Assembly: GCA_002049455.2 (NCBI GenBank)
Contig: KV918765.1
Location: 494,092 to 558,091, forward strand
Source of the DNA: Porphyra umbilicalis
Taxonomy: Eukaryota > Rhodophyta > Bangiophyceae > Bangiales > Bangiaceae
Length of the DNA: 64,000 nt
Reading direction: 5' to 3'
A program made the translations under genes and the position numbers. Of the stretch, positions 21,630 through 33,166 are shown one piece after another (positions within the stretch are counted from its first letter, which is position 1; each line of letters opens with the position of its first letter). The notes beneath the pieces are model-generated. The model saw only the letters and a program-made list of their open reading frames with translations, was not told the origin of the DNA and ran no database searches.

Positions 21630-24590
21630 GGTCTTGGGTTTTGAAATTGACCCCTGTGGCGTGTGGCGACGCCCGTACTTGGTGGTACGGGTGCACCAGT
21701 GGCACAACGCTGGCCAGTCATTCGACCCTGAGCGATGGGTCCAACAAGGAGTCACCACAAAACCGTGCTGATGTGTGTGGGTTTTGACTCACCCCATGAC
21801 TGTCCACGTGAAGACTTGTCGTTCACATCAAACACAGTCAGAAACAAATTTGTCTGCATTTCTGCTTGCAAGCACAGTCACTGAGCGATCACGGCGCGCT
21901 GGCATCTGTTGCGCACCTGGTGGCTGGGAGGGGGCCATACTGGAGGGACGCGGCACACCAGGGCCGCAGCGACAACGGATATCACCATGATATGAGTCGA
22001 CGCGGCAAAGAGGGTGCTTGCCGGCACCCAGACGGCACGCACGCTCGGCACCCACGCTCAGCGGGCGGGGACGCAGCCGAGGACGGGCGCGTGATGACCG
22101 ACACCTCGAGGACCCGCGACCGGGGGCAACGAACGCCCAGCCGACCACACCACCTGGGTGTGTCCGTCACCTACCCACACCGGCGCCGGGTCGTCGATCG
22201 ACGCGTGGCCGCCGATCGACGTTTACGTCGTCGATGCGTGCGCGCCGGGGGTGTCGGTGGTGGGACCTTGCGCGTGCGGCGCGCCAGACGTCTGCCCGCA
22301 CAGCGCTTTGGTTTTATAGGCTTGGGTGACGGTGGGCTACGTTTCAAGATTCAGCCAAACTGCGATGATTGTGTTGCTCGCTCAAGTGGTGCAGTCAATC
22401 GCCGCTTATATGGCACCCCTGTGCACTTTGTAGCCCACCCGCTGTTTCAAGAAACATATTCCTCCACGCCGGCTACTTCGTGTCGTTTGCTGGATTGGGT
22501 CAATGATGTATCAGCGATCGCGACCCTCCCGGCTATATGGCAGGGTGCCATATAACCGGGACGCATATAACCAGATATTGACTGTACCCCCTGCGCGTCC
22601 CCAATCGGCAGAGTGGGTGCAGCACACGACTGAGCGCGCCTCGTGGGGCACCCACCGCAGCCTGTTGGGCTCAAACGGTCACACGCTTCTCCCCAGCCCC
22701 CATTCCATGGCGCAACCGGCTTGGGGGGCGACACGCCATACGCACCACCGGGTGCTGATCACCCACCCCCACCCTCTCCGTTTGCGCATAGCAGACAGTC
22801 GTACGGGGCTGTCGTGTTTTGTGTTTCATTGTTGCCGCGCGCGTACAGGTCTGTACGCCACATGTACATAGGCGTGTGAACAGGTGGCTTTCCTTGCAGT
22901 TCCTGGCGTTTTGTGTCTCCTCCAGTGGCGCACCTGGGGGCCCGGTCGGCGACGCGGACCGCGTCCCTGGCGAGGTGCAACCGAGCGCGAGGACGGGCAT
23001 GGACCAGTGCTCACCGCGTATGGGGTGCGCGGCCGTCGTGCCGCGTGGGTGGGGGGCAAACAGGGATGTGCGCCAATTCCAAATGTCCGTGTGGGACACG
23101 ACGTGTGTGCCACCCAAAAGATGTTTTCACAGACAACAACCCGACGCCCACGATCCGTCCCGACGCGCTCTCGAGTGTGTGCGGGGCGCAGCGGCCCGCG
23201 TCTGTCGTGCCCCCACGCCACCTGTACGCGTCCACGCGTCGTGGGGGAGACGAACCCGCTGCCGCAGGGGTCGAATCATGAATCTTTGACATGATCGGTT
23301 GTCTGAATAGTGCACCCCGCCACCGTCTGTCTGACCAGATGCCAACCATGTCACGATGGAGAAGACAACGTCGTCGGGAGCGGCCGCCGCGCATCACCCC
23401 GCAGGTGCTGACACGGGGGGGCACAGCCGCCCACACCCACTGGTACAGGTGCGCGCCGCATGCCACGGGCACTGTCCCTGGCGCAATTCTGGATCAAGAT
23501 TACGCCTCTGGGGGATTGCGCTTTCGGATCTCATCGCAGGAAACAGGTGCTGACGGGCCCGTCAAGGGAGGCCGACGTGGCCCCAGAATGTGCGCACCAG
23601 GAGCGGTCGGCCGGTGCGGGGCGGACAGCGCCCCAACTGCTGTACCGACCTGGGTGTGACCATCGAGAGTCGCCGCCGCCCGAGGTCGAATGCTGGCCTG
23701 CGACTGGCCGGAGAAGGACTCGACGCTCGTCGAGTCGGCGTGGTGAGGTGTACCCTCCGCCACCGTACTGTATCCTACAAACCCCCTGCCGTCATGCGCC
23801 CAAACCGGCGCGTGCAATGGGGGTTGATGAGGTCAGGCGGCCGGTTGCGGTGGGGGACTGCCCGCCGCGCACACGACGCAGATGTGGGCCGCGACAACAC
23901 GCCCTTTGCGCGGTGGCACCGCCCGGGCCCCCGCGTGTGGGGCGCGCGGCCCCGTGCAGCCCCGTGGTGGCAGACTCCCCGTCTGTCGCTCGGGCGACGG
24001 GGCCGCTTGGGCCACGACGTGTGCGGGTGTGTGGCCGCAGGGGACGTGCGGCTGCCCAGTGACGACGGGACGCAGTTGCCGCCCACAAACGCGCACGGGA
24101 CGGGCCCGGAGACGGTCGACAGTCTACCGCGTCACAAGTAGGCGGCGCCCGCCGGTGCGGTTTACCACTACGGTACCACCACCACACAGCCACGTGCATG
24201 TAGAGTGGGGATGTGTGTGGGATATACGCCTGCATGTGTGCACCTCGGAGAGGAGGTGCGAGCATAAGGTCGGCCGACCTGGATCAAGGGTTGGGCCCGC
24301 GGTTTCAACACACACACGTCTGTCACGTGCTTGGGCGTGCCAGGGCCCCGCTCAGTAGCGCGCGTCGGCGCCACAGGCGTCGGTCAAATGCGGACATGCT
24401 GTCTATCGCAGCCGCACGCCCGGCGTGCGTGGCGCCCCGTTTGCATGCACGCTCGTGTGTGTGTCGTCTTTCGACGCTCTCCACGCTTGGGCGGCGCGCC
24501 GTATGAACCGTCTCGCATTGCCGACCTGTCTGAGGCCTGCATCGTCCCACAGCTTCATGCCGTGAGACACTGCCTGTCATGTTGCTCGAC
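21630..24590. other. Long stretch without supported gene
   Basis: About 3 kb with only overlapping GC-driven frames. It holds a Tc1/pogo-like MITE end (22,560-22,593), the hairpin at 22,527-22,557 and a block shared with 2186-2210 (23472-23496). At about 23,930-24,010 a segment resembles 33,515-33,600 upstream of Fanzor copy 2, so the Fanzor unit may extend further left than its gene. Confidence 0.45.
22527..22593. mobile_element. Tc1/pogo-like MITE end with hairpin
   Basis: CCGGCTATATGGCA and TGCCATATAACCGG form a tight hairpin. The outer end in reverse complement reads GTACAGTCAATATCTGG, that is TA followed by CAGT, as at 50,666. Confidence 0.5.
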
Positions 24591-24613
24591 CCGCCGGCAT
24601 CCGTACGCGTGCC

Positions 24614-24621
24614 TATAAAAG
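24614..24621 (+). promoter_or_regulatory. TATA box, Fanzor copy 1
   Basis: TATAAAAG within GCCTATAAAAGCGCCAC, conserved in Fanzor copy 2 at 34767-34774. Similarity between the two units begins about 35 bp upstream of this box. Confidence 0.6.
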
Positions 24622-25027
24622 CGCCACCGACCGGGACCGATGGGCGGCACCAGCAGGGGCAACAGCGCACACTGGGCCGACGCCCCCCGCCGCCGCGCGT
24701 GCCGGCGGCGCGGGGCGTCTCGTGCGCGCCGCCCCCCCCTTGTTGAGCGCGGCTGTAGCCGCACGCCGCCGCCTGCCCCCCTGCTCCACCCCGGCCGGCA
24801 GACGGTGTCACCCGCCGTGGTGCCCCCCGCCTGTACGGCGCGCGGTACGTTGGGGTACGGCCGACCCGGGTGACAGTGCCCGTACGCCTCTGGGGCACGC
24901 GACACACCCTGGTGTGTGGGGGTATGTTCGACCGGGCCCCACCCCCCGCGTCCCTGACGCGGCGGGTGTCGGCGGGCACGCCCGTGCTCGCCGGAACGAC
25001 GCCATGCGCGTGGACGCACCCCCGTCC

Positions 25028-25035
25028 GTCGCAAG
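25028..25035 (+). repeat. hAT target-site duplication, left (copy B)
   Basis: GTCGCAAG, exactly repeated at 25991-25998. The same 8 bases occur once, unduplicated, at the equivalent place in Fanzor copy 2 (about 35,180-35,187). Confidence 0.9.
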
Positions 25036-25990
25036 CAGGGGCTTTTGAATCTGTCACTTTTCATAGAATCTGAATATACTCCAGTTGCGCTGACGTGCAC
25101 TCAGATTTGAGTTTTTGATGATATCATGTATCTGGATTCGGATCTGACCTCGTCCGTCGGATTCAGGATCAGCATTATATTCGGATATGTTATTGCTCCG
25201 ATTTCGATTCTAATCTGTTTACCTAGAGTGAGTATATTCCGTAGGAGGACACTGCTGCGCAAATAGGGATCAACGCATGTACCAACGAGAGGTTGTCCGA
25301 CGACGCCGCCAACCAGTCTAGCGCCAGCCAACGTACGTTTTGAGGTGGTCTCAATCTCCTGGGAAACTGGAGTTGTATGGTGTACCGGCACAATTCCAGC
25401 GTGCAAACTAAAAGCTACAATCTCGTCGTCGGACACAGAAAGATTTGTGGTGCTGCGGGCAGTGCTCCCCAAGTCACGACGAGTGCTCGTCGAGGTGCAA
25501 CAGTGGGCGACGCTGGAGGGTGTTGTGACAGCAAAGAGGCGTAGTTTTTATGCAACGAGAAGCAGGGCGGCAGGGCTGCTTCTCTCGCGAAGGGGATAGG
25601 ATCATGCTGCGCATACCCAAACACCTTCACGTCGTGGTCCGGGCATCCGGCTCAGGTGTGACAGACACATTCTTCTCTTATTTGCGAAGGTCCAGCTCCT
25701 ATCGCATATCTGGTAGCCAACATTGGCATCTTTTTCGCCTGCGGCGTCGCAAGGGCTGCCCCAGACTGTTGTTGTAGCGCACAGCCGATTCCGGGAGTCG
25801 GATAAACTCAGGCAAAGTATCTCCACTCTGATTACATTATATCCTGACCTCAGAGAATTATTAAGGCACATTATAATCGTCGGTGCATGGACAGAGTACA
25901 TTAAGAATACGCAGCTACGGCATGAATCTGGATATATCCGAGTATACTGTGCGGATATATCTAGCTCAACTTTATCTACCTCAGCCCCTG
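25036..25990. mobile_element. hAT-type MITE, copy B (955 bp), inserted in Fanzor copy 1
   Basis: Starts CAGGGGCTTTTGAATC and ends TCAGCCCCTG. It is the reverse-complement counterpart of 9535-10467 with a few substitutions and short indels. It interrupts the Fanzor reading frame 11 codons after the proposed ATG. No transposase is encoded, so mobility needs an autonomous hAT elsewhere. Confidence 0.92.
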
Positions 25991-25998
25991 GTCGCAAG
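25991..25998 (+). repeat. hAT target-site duplication, right (copy B)
   Basis: GTCGCAAG, identical to 25028-25035. Confidence 0.9.
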
Positions 25999-28900
25999 CA
26001 GCAAACACTCGCGTCGCGCGGCTGGTAGCGGCGCCGGTGCGTGCGGCACCGTTCCGCTGGGGGGCATTGGGGCGACACCCGGCACCAACGCAGACGCCGT
26101 GTGGTCCACGGACGAGGAGGAGGCGCCCGGCACGTCGACGGCGCTGCGAGCGCGTCGCGGCCGCACCGGGGCGCGGCGGTCAGCCATGAAGGCGGGCGGT
26201 GGTGCAGGCAGCGGCAATGGCGCACGGGCGGGTGAGGCAGACGGCAACGGGCCCGCGGGTGGGGGCACCGCTGGCGGCGGCGCACGGGCCGTGGCCGCGA
26301 CCACCAGAGTCGGTGCTGCGGGCGGTCCCGGCGACGACACTCGTGCCTTGGCGATTGGCGGCGACCACGGCGGTCTGCTCCCTTGGGTGGGAAGGGGTGC
26401 CCCCGACAGCCGCCCAAAAGCAACAGGGCGCGTCCCCGCGCGCCCCGCGCCGTCGGAGAGTGTCCTCAACGACCCCTGTGTGGCCGGCGGGGTGCCCCCC
26501 CCGTCAGCACCAGTGACCGACCCCGCCCCACAGACAGCTGGTGGGAGTGGCGGTGGGGACGCCGGGGGCGGGGACGGCCCCGTCGACGGACCCGTCGACA
26601 AGGACCTCGACCGTGACGACGCCGTCACGCGTCTGGGTGCGACCGGCGGGGACGCGGCCATCAAGGCCGGCGGCCACGTAGACGCCGCGCGACAATGTGC
26701 AACATCTGCCGTGCGGTCCGCGACGGTCGAAGTCGCCTCTGCCGCCGCCGCGTGCGAGGCGGCCGGCGACGTGGGGCCGGTGTGCCCCTTGCGAGACGCG
26801 AGCACCCTGCTGGGCAAGCTGCGCGCAGCAAACCCCGTGCACGCGCGGGGCACCACGTCGTGCGCGTCGGCAGCGCTGGGCAACGCCGAGTCGGCCTCGA
26901 CCGCAGTGCTGCGAGCCGTCGACACGGTGACCGTGCCGCCGCACCGACCACCGGCAGCCGTCCCTGGGGACGGCGGCGCGGCAAACGCTGCCGCCGGCGC
27001 TGCGACAGCCGCCGACAATGCCGCGGTGGTCGCCTGTCGGCGCCAGTGCGCGCGCGCCCGGCACGCCGCAAGCAGCGTCATGTCCGCGGCCAAGGGCTTG
27101 ATACCCATGGCAACCCCCGACGCGGGGGACCACCCGGGCGACGACGCGGGTGCCGGCGCAGGGGGCGCGCCGGCGAGCGGCGGCGGCGGCACGCGTGGTC
27201 GCTTGCGCCGATGCGGCGGCTGCGAGACAACAGGACACAATGTGAAAACGTGTGCAGCCGACGCGGCCGCCAAGGAGGCGCTCGCGGCGCGTGTGGCGGC
27301 CGCCGGGGCGGCCAAGGGCGCCGCGGCAGGCAGCGGCCGGACAAAGTGCGGTGCCTGCCACGCGCGGGGCCACACGCGCGCGAGCGCAGCGTGTCCGCTG
27401 CGTGCCGTCACCCACGGCTGGTCAGACCACAATGAGGACCGCGGCCGCGACTTGGCGTGCGCCGACCAGTACCGCATGACGGGGGAGGTGACGACGACGG
27501 TGGCCGTGTCTGTCGACCGGTTTTTTGGCGTCTGGCGGCGAAGGGTCCCGCGGCCGCCCACAGACTGCGCGCCGACAGCGGATTGCCCGCCGACCACCTC
27601 GGCTCATCGCAAGACCGAGGCGTCTGTCGAGGCTGTCACCAATGCGGCGGCGGGCGCGGCTGCGCTGACAGAGTTGGCTACGGCACAGACGCAGCATCTG
27701 CGCCTCGTCTCCATTCTCATGGACGGCACGATGCGGTACCTGCTTGAGGGCGTCGACGGTGGTGGCGGCGGGCTGGGTGCGGGTGGTGGTGGCGGCGGCC
27801 GACGCACGCTCGACAAGTTTATGGCGGCCGCGCCGGCGTCGCTGACGGGCAGCCATGGGCTGGCGTGGAAGCAGGTCGCCTCGACCGTCTCGTGTCGCGG
27901 TGTCCACGCGTTTGACGGCGCCCCCCGGCGGGCGTGTGTCTCTTGCTCGGGGCGGCGCGCGCACGCCAAGCCACGTGCGGACGTCAAGGCAGCAGCAGGC
28001 GACGGCGATTACACCGCCTTTGTTGCCGTGTCGGCGGCAGTGGCGGCGGCCATAACCGAGCCAGAGCAGCTACCGTGCAGCACACTGCTGCCGAGTCCGG
28101 CCGACACGGGCGGCTGGGCGACCGTCGCAACGTCCTTTGAAAACCACTATGTGACGCACGGCACGTCGGCGGTCAAGGCCATTGCAAAGTGCATCGTCCT
28201 CGCGGTTTACCCGCAGACCCCGGGCGGGTCAGACGAACACCCCCGCGAGGCATTGATTGCGGCCCTCGTTACCGGCTTGCAAGCCGCCGACGGCACGCGC
28301 CCGCCGTCGTTCAAGTGGCCGTCGGGCACGCCTGCAGCGGACGGGCAAGCCGTGACGGCCGCCGCGGCGCTGGCCTACGACACCGTCCTCGTGTACACGG
28401 ATGGCGGCGGTCGGCGGCGCTCGCTGCTGCACCTAGACACGTTGGCCCTGCGACAGCGGCCGCTACACGTTTACCCGTTGCTGCACTATGCCCAGGTCCT
28501 GTGCGTCGGCGCCGACATTGAGGCGGCCGACACGTCACCCGGCCGAGCCGCCACGTGCACCGCGTACGCGCGTGTCAGCGGCGCGCTTCTCCGCCGGCGT
28601 CTGCCTGTCCACGGGGGTTCCATCCCACCACAGACGACCGACGGTTTGGTCGTGCAGGCACTGCTTCGCCGCGCGGGCATCATCGGCGCCTCGACGCTCG
28701 TTGGCCCCTCTATCGTGTCGGACGGCGTCGGCGTGCACTTTACGATACGACACCCCGCCACTGCCGCGTCGACGGCGGCCGCTCGGCGGGCGCGCCGCAG
28801 GGCGGCCAGTGACGGTCGCGGGACAGGGGGTCCGACCGAGACGGCGAGCGTGCGGACGCAGCTCGACCGCATGGCGTTGGCGCCCGACGCTGTCAAGGCG

Positions 28901-31381
28901 CTCGTCTTTGTCGGGTGGTTCCCGGGCGTCGCGTGCATCGTCGCTGCCTACTGCCCCGGGGCAGTGCCGTTTGCGCTCTCAACGGCACCGCACCTGCACG
29001 CGTACCGGGCGTATCGGGCGCTGCGGGTTGCGGCCGACGCGCTCGCGCGGGCGGCCATGACCGCGACCGCAGCTGCAGAGTGCCACGTGCGGCGCAGCGG
29101 TCGGTTACTGCCGACCGTCGACACGCTGCGTGCAACGGTGGCCCAGATTGTTCGTGCGGCCAAGGCCACCGCGGCGGACCTACCCGTCGGCGGCTGTGAC
29201 GCGGTGTGCGGGACGACCAAAAAGCGCGGCCGTGGCGCGCTCGGCGCATCGACCGGGGCGGAGGGGTCTCCCCCAAAGCAGTGTCGTTGAGCTTTGGTGG
29301 GCCCGACGGCGGCCACACCCGCGGCGCAGGCGTCTTTGCCGCCTTTGGAGCACGCCCCGACGGAACCGGCCGCTGCGCTGGACCCCTCCTCCCCCCCTGA
29401 CCCGCCCAAGCCGCCGCGGTACACGCAGCCGTCATACGGCGACGCGTGTCTGACGCCCGTCCAGCGGCAAGAGGTCGCCCGCAAGCGGGGGCCGAGCGGC
29501 CCCGACGGCCGGCGATCGCTGCTGACGCGCCTGCGCGCGCTCACACACGCCGCGGACAACGACGGCGGCGTCCAACCGTGGCGCCTCCCCAACTACGTGT
29601 GTGTGTGGATGGGCGAGGCGGCCCTGTTCAAGGCGTCGACCGACGCGGCAGCCGATGCAGGCGCCAAGGCCGAAGCGGCGGCCAACGCAGAGACGGCGTG
29701 GCACGCCCTGTCGGTCGGGGATCAGCGACACGCTGCGCGCGTGTGGCACAGCGCGGCGCGCACCGCGAAACAGACGGCGGCGGTAGCGCGCAACGCAAAG
29801 CGCGCAGCGGCTGCGGCCGCCGCCGCTGCGCCGACAGAGCTCCCGCAGCATGGTGTGCCTGGCACGCCGCTGCCGTCGGCAGACCGCCTACGGGTACTGT
29901 GTGCCGCCCTCCGGCGTGCGGCCACGACCACGAGACCGCGCGCGCGCGCCCCGCCGGCGGGGGCGACGCTGGTCGTCTCCAAGGGCGCGTACCGCGAGGC
30001 GACGGGCGCCGGTATGACCAGGCGCGCCGAGGCGGCAGCGGCGGCGGCGTGGGCGGCGACCAACCCCGACGTGTCGCGCGAGTCACTGACGGCCGGGTGC
30101 TCCCTAAAAGTCGCTTCGTGGCGCGCGTGGCTGGTGGCGGCCACTGCGCGCATCGCCCGCACCTACACAGACGCCTATCAGGCGGCGTACGGGGCGGCCG
30201 TGACGTCGGGCCGGCGAAAGGCGCGCCTGAACGCCCTCATCCAGCGCAACCGGTACGCGGCCAAGTTGGCCCACCGCATGACGGGTGGGCTCCTGCGGCG
30301 CACGGTGGACGGTACCAAGGCGGTGCTGGCCATTAGGCGGTGTCGGCCGCGCGCCGGCAGCGTCGACCTCGTGCGGCGCATGGCCAAACACGTGCACCTC
30401 GTGTACGTGGACGAGCACAATACGAGCCAGACGTGCGCCGAGTGCGGTCACGGCTTCTGCAACACGTACGTGTCGCCCGACTCGCCGGTCGACCTGACGC
30501 CCCTCAAGGCGGCAAGCAGCTACGCGCATCGCGCGTCGGCGTCGGCGGCCAAGCGCGCCTCGCCACTCCGCGGCGGCCGGCGCGCGCGACGGGGTGTGAC
30601 GACCGGCAGTCGGTCGGGCCCACGCGACGGTGCGGCTGCCCAGCGCGCCAAGGAGCACGCAGAGGCGGTGCGGACAAAGGTGCTGCAGGCGATTGCGGCT
30701 CACGGCAAGTGGGCGTTTGGGACCGACCCGCTGGCGCTGTGGGGGGTCAAGCTATGTACCAACGTCGCGTGTCCCGCGACGTACGTCGGGCGAGACACCA
30801 ACGCGGCGCGCAACGTGTCCAAGATTGCCATCAGGAGCATGCAGGGTCGGAGCATCTACCCCCACATCCGGGGGTACACCGTGTCACGCGCGCCACACCA
30901 GGAAAACCCAGTCCAGGCGACGCGGCACGCGGCTGCGATCGAGGCGGGTACCTACGAGGCCGGCTACAGGTGGACGCGGTGTTCACCCACGTCGTGGGAG
31001 CGTTGGCGCCGATCTGTCGTCACCAACCCGGCAGTCGCGGAGGCCGGGATGACCTCGGCGGTTGCGGAGGCCGGGACGGCCCCCACGGCCGTGCCAGTGG
31101 CGGCGCCAAGGGTGCGGGTAGAGGCGCTGGGTGTGGTGGCAGACGGGGCGCACGACGCAGCTGCTGCGTCGGCAAGCGGTGACCTGGCGACGAGTAACGT
31201 CGGCCAGATGGCTGCTGCCAGCCCCGCGCCAGCCGTGGGGCACAGCCACTCGTCTTCGAGCCGCCTCCAACGGGTAATCGTAGACTGTTCACCAGGTTCA
31301 TCTCGTGGGGTATGAATAGGGTGCTGCTCATCAGGCCCGGACCTAATGTCCGCTAACTACGAAATGAGGCCGAGGCCCCAC

Positions 31382-32320
31382 TCAACCGGAAACTCGGGCC
31401 AAAGCAGTTGGGGCGTCCAAAGTGGCCCGCCCCCTCGCGTCACACCTCGAAATACCCTCACAAAGCATGCGCGCGTTATAGCGCCAAATTATAGCGGACG
31501 CGTCCGTAAGCAGCGACGCGAGCGCGCGCGAGCGCCCCGGACCACCGACGACCGTTTGCAAAAAGTCCGCCGACGCGGGGCCCACGCGGCCGAACACCTC
31601 CCACACCAGTGGGGTGAAGACAGCGGGCGGGTCGGCGGCGGGGAGGCGCGGCGCGTACTTGCGCACCTTGCGCGCCTCGCGCCCCACCGCCGCCACAGCC
31701 ACGGAAGGCCGGGCGACCACGTCCGCGACGACCTTGTCGGTGAAGACCGACGCGACGGCGACGTCGCCCCAGACCACCCCCCCAGTCTGCACGCGCACTG
31801 CCCGCACGTCCGGGCGAAGCGTCTCAGTGCCGGCACTGAAAATCGCCGACGACGCCTCCACCACGACGTCCCGCCACTGCAGGTGCGCGCGCAGCGCGTC
31901 CGCCGTCCGCGCCACCAGCGCGTTGTGGCGAAACGTGACATTCGAGATGCACGAGGCGGCGCTGCACGCCGCCAGGAAGTGGACGCCGTACGCGTCCACC
32001 GCCACGCCGCACGCGCCGTTGGCGACTGGCCTGTCAGCGAGGATGCCACGTGACGTGGCGCTTTTGTACGCCGGGGCGAGCCAAGCAGGGGTTGACTTCG
32101 GTGATTCGTTGAGTTGGGAGGCCCCCAACTCCACTATTGTGCGTCGAGCAGTTCGTAAGCGCTTGGCGGAAGCTGCCGCGGATAAGCGGATTGCCAGGAT
32201 TGAGGGTCGACTCGGCAGTGTGGGTGGGGCCAGCTCGTCCATCCGAGTGTAAGTTTCCGTTTCTTTTCTGTCTGGTGTGCGTTGTGTCGCGCCATGTGCT
32301 ATTCTTGGCGCGTTGTGCAA
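31382..32320 (-). pseudogene. Non-LTR retrotransposon, C-terminal fragment
   Basis: The minus-strand frame has the layout of the region after the reverse transcriptase in algal and oomycete LINE polyproteins: a degraded Cys/His segment (CGVAVDAYGVHFLAAC), RHNALVARTADAL, TLRPDVRAV, WGDVAVASVF, a Lys/Arg-Tyr segment (ARKVRKYAP) and FTPLVWEVFGRVG. No reverse transcriptase or endonuclease is present, so this is a 3' fragment only, as expected from 5'-truncated insertion. It begins right after the end of Fanzor copy 1. Its 5' end overlaps the first exon of the small plus-strand gene at 32,043. The assignment rests on motif order and is moderate. Confidence 0.55.
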
Positions 32321-32834
32321 TCTCTAAGCCGGTATGTGACTTGCCATTCTAACTTTGCTGTCTATCAGTGGTATTTTTGGTCCTACTCATGATGGCCTGC
32401 TGTTCGATTGCACAATCCTCAGGCAGGCACTGTACGCTGGGGAAAGTCTCCCCCCGCCCCCTCCGTCGGCAAGTGCCGCCGCCGCAGCCGGGCCTGCCGT
32501 CCCAGCTGGCGGCGAATCAATCGCCGACGGGTCACGCGAGGCTGGCTTTCGCAAGCTGGGAGCAGCTGCTCTAGCTGAGGACTTGGCCTCGTTTTCTTTC
32601 GGGCCTGAGGAGAACCCAGAGCGTGTTTCTTTTTTGGAGAAGGCCCGTCGCGGTATGGCGGCCGGTTTCTTGCGTGGTCACACCGTGTGTGGGTCGACCG
32701 TGAGTGCGATGGACGTGGTTGTGTTGGTTTTATCCAAGTGGGGCGACCAAGGCGAGCCACATCCAGATGTTCCGTCCCTCCCGCTCGGACTGCGTGATTT
32801 GGTGTTGTCGTGGGTCAAGTCCCACCGTCGCTAG
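32043..32834 (+). CDS. Small spliced gene of unknown function
   Basis: Exon 1 (32043-32248) encodes MPRDVALLYAGASQAG..., with a basic helical segment (IVRRAVRKRLAEAA). An intron of 120 bp (32249-32368) has a GTAAGT donor, a TTCTAAC branch-like sequence about 20 nt before the acceptor and CAG. Exon 2 (32369-32834) joins in phase (SSIRV then GIFGPTHDGLLFD). It contains a Pro/Ala linker and an acidic helix-rich tail that ends in LVLSWVKSHRR. The spliced product is about 223 residues. No family is recognised. The true 5' end may be lost because antisense retrotransposon sequence abuts exon 1. I cannot tell whether it is a host gene or the 3' exon of another mobile element. Confidence 0.5.
32249..32368 (+). 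other. Spliceosomal intron in the small gene
   Basis: GTAAGT donor, TTCTAAC branch-like site and TATCAG acceptor. The frames on both sides join in phase. It is AT-richer than the exons. Confidence 0.65.
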
Positions 32835-33166
32835 TGTCTGGTTGTCATACCCATCATTCATGCTATGCGTCTAGTGACAACATTTGGGCCGTTTTACTCA
32901 CGTACGTCAGGCAGAGATGCAAACAGACCTTCCCACGGTCCACCCGGCCCACACAGCTCCGGNGAGCAAGTCAGGGGGTGCCACCCAGAATGTGAAAAAC
33001 GAAATCCGATAACAACGGTACTTTTAGAAAAAACATCAGGCCACGCACCGTCGCCCCGCCGCCAACCGCCGCACCACGGCGCAGGGGACAGGGACGATCC
33101 GGCCCCAGACACGGGGCCAGGAGCTGGTGCGCCGCAGGGGCAGCAGGAGCCGGTGCGCCGCAAGGT

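Larger units (their letters stand above)
25004..31315 (+). pseudogene. Fanzor nuclease-like protein, copy 1 (hAT insertion, TGA, RuvC-I Asp lost)
   Basis: Eukaryotic TnpB-like (Fanzor1-type) protein; the family is RNA-guided DNA nucleases. Order: Ala/Gly-rich N-terminus, two zinc-knuckle-like motifs (CGGCETTGHNVKTC and CGACHARGHTRAS), an N-terminal Fanzor region (SFENHYVTHGTSAVKAI), RuvC-I, an approximately 250-residue low-complexity insertion, the Fanzor middle (SKGAYREATGAGM), then VDEHNTSQTCAECGHG, a second Cys pair (CTNVAC) and GRDTNAARN. This matches the TS-zinc finger-RD signature. Three lesions: a hAT MITE at 25036-25990, an in-frame TGA at 29288-29290, and the RuvC-I Asp changed to Phe (TTC 28919-28921; copy 2 has GAC). 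After the MITE the frame is otherwise continuous to the stop. The candidate RuvC-II Glu (30413-30415) and RuvC-III Asp (30794-30796) remain. It is inactive as a nuclease by sequence. Confidence 0.85.

Noticed and set aside
25981-27597. Long minus-strand ORFs opposite the Fanzor genes (also 35,670-37,133)
   Set aside because: They are composition shadows of the GC-rich coding strand; only the plus strand shows RuvC, zinc-finger and TS motifs.
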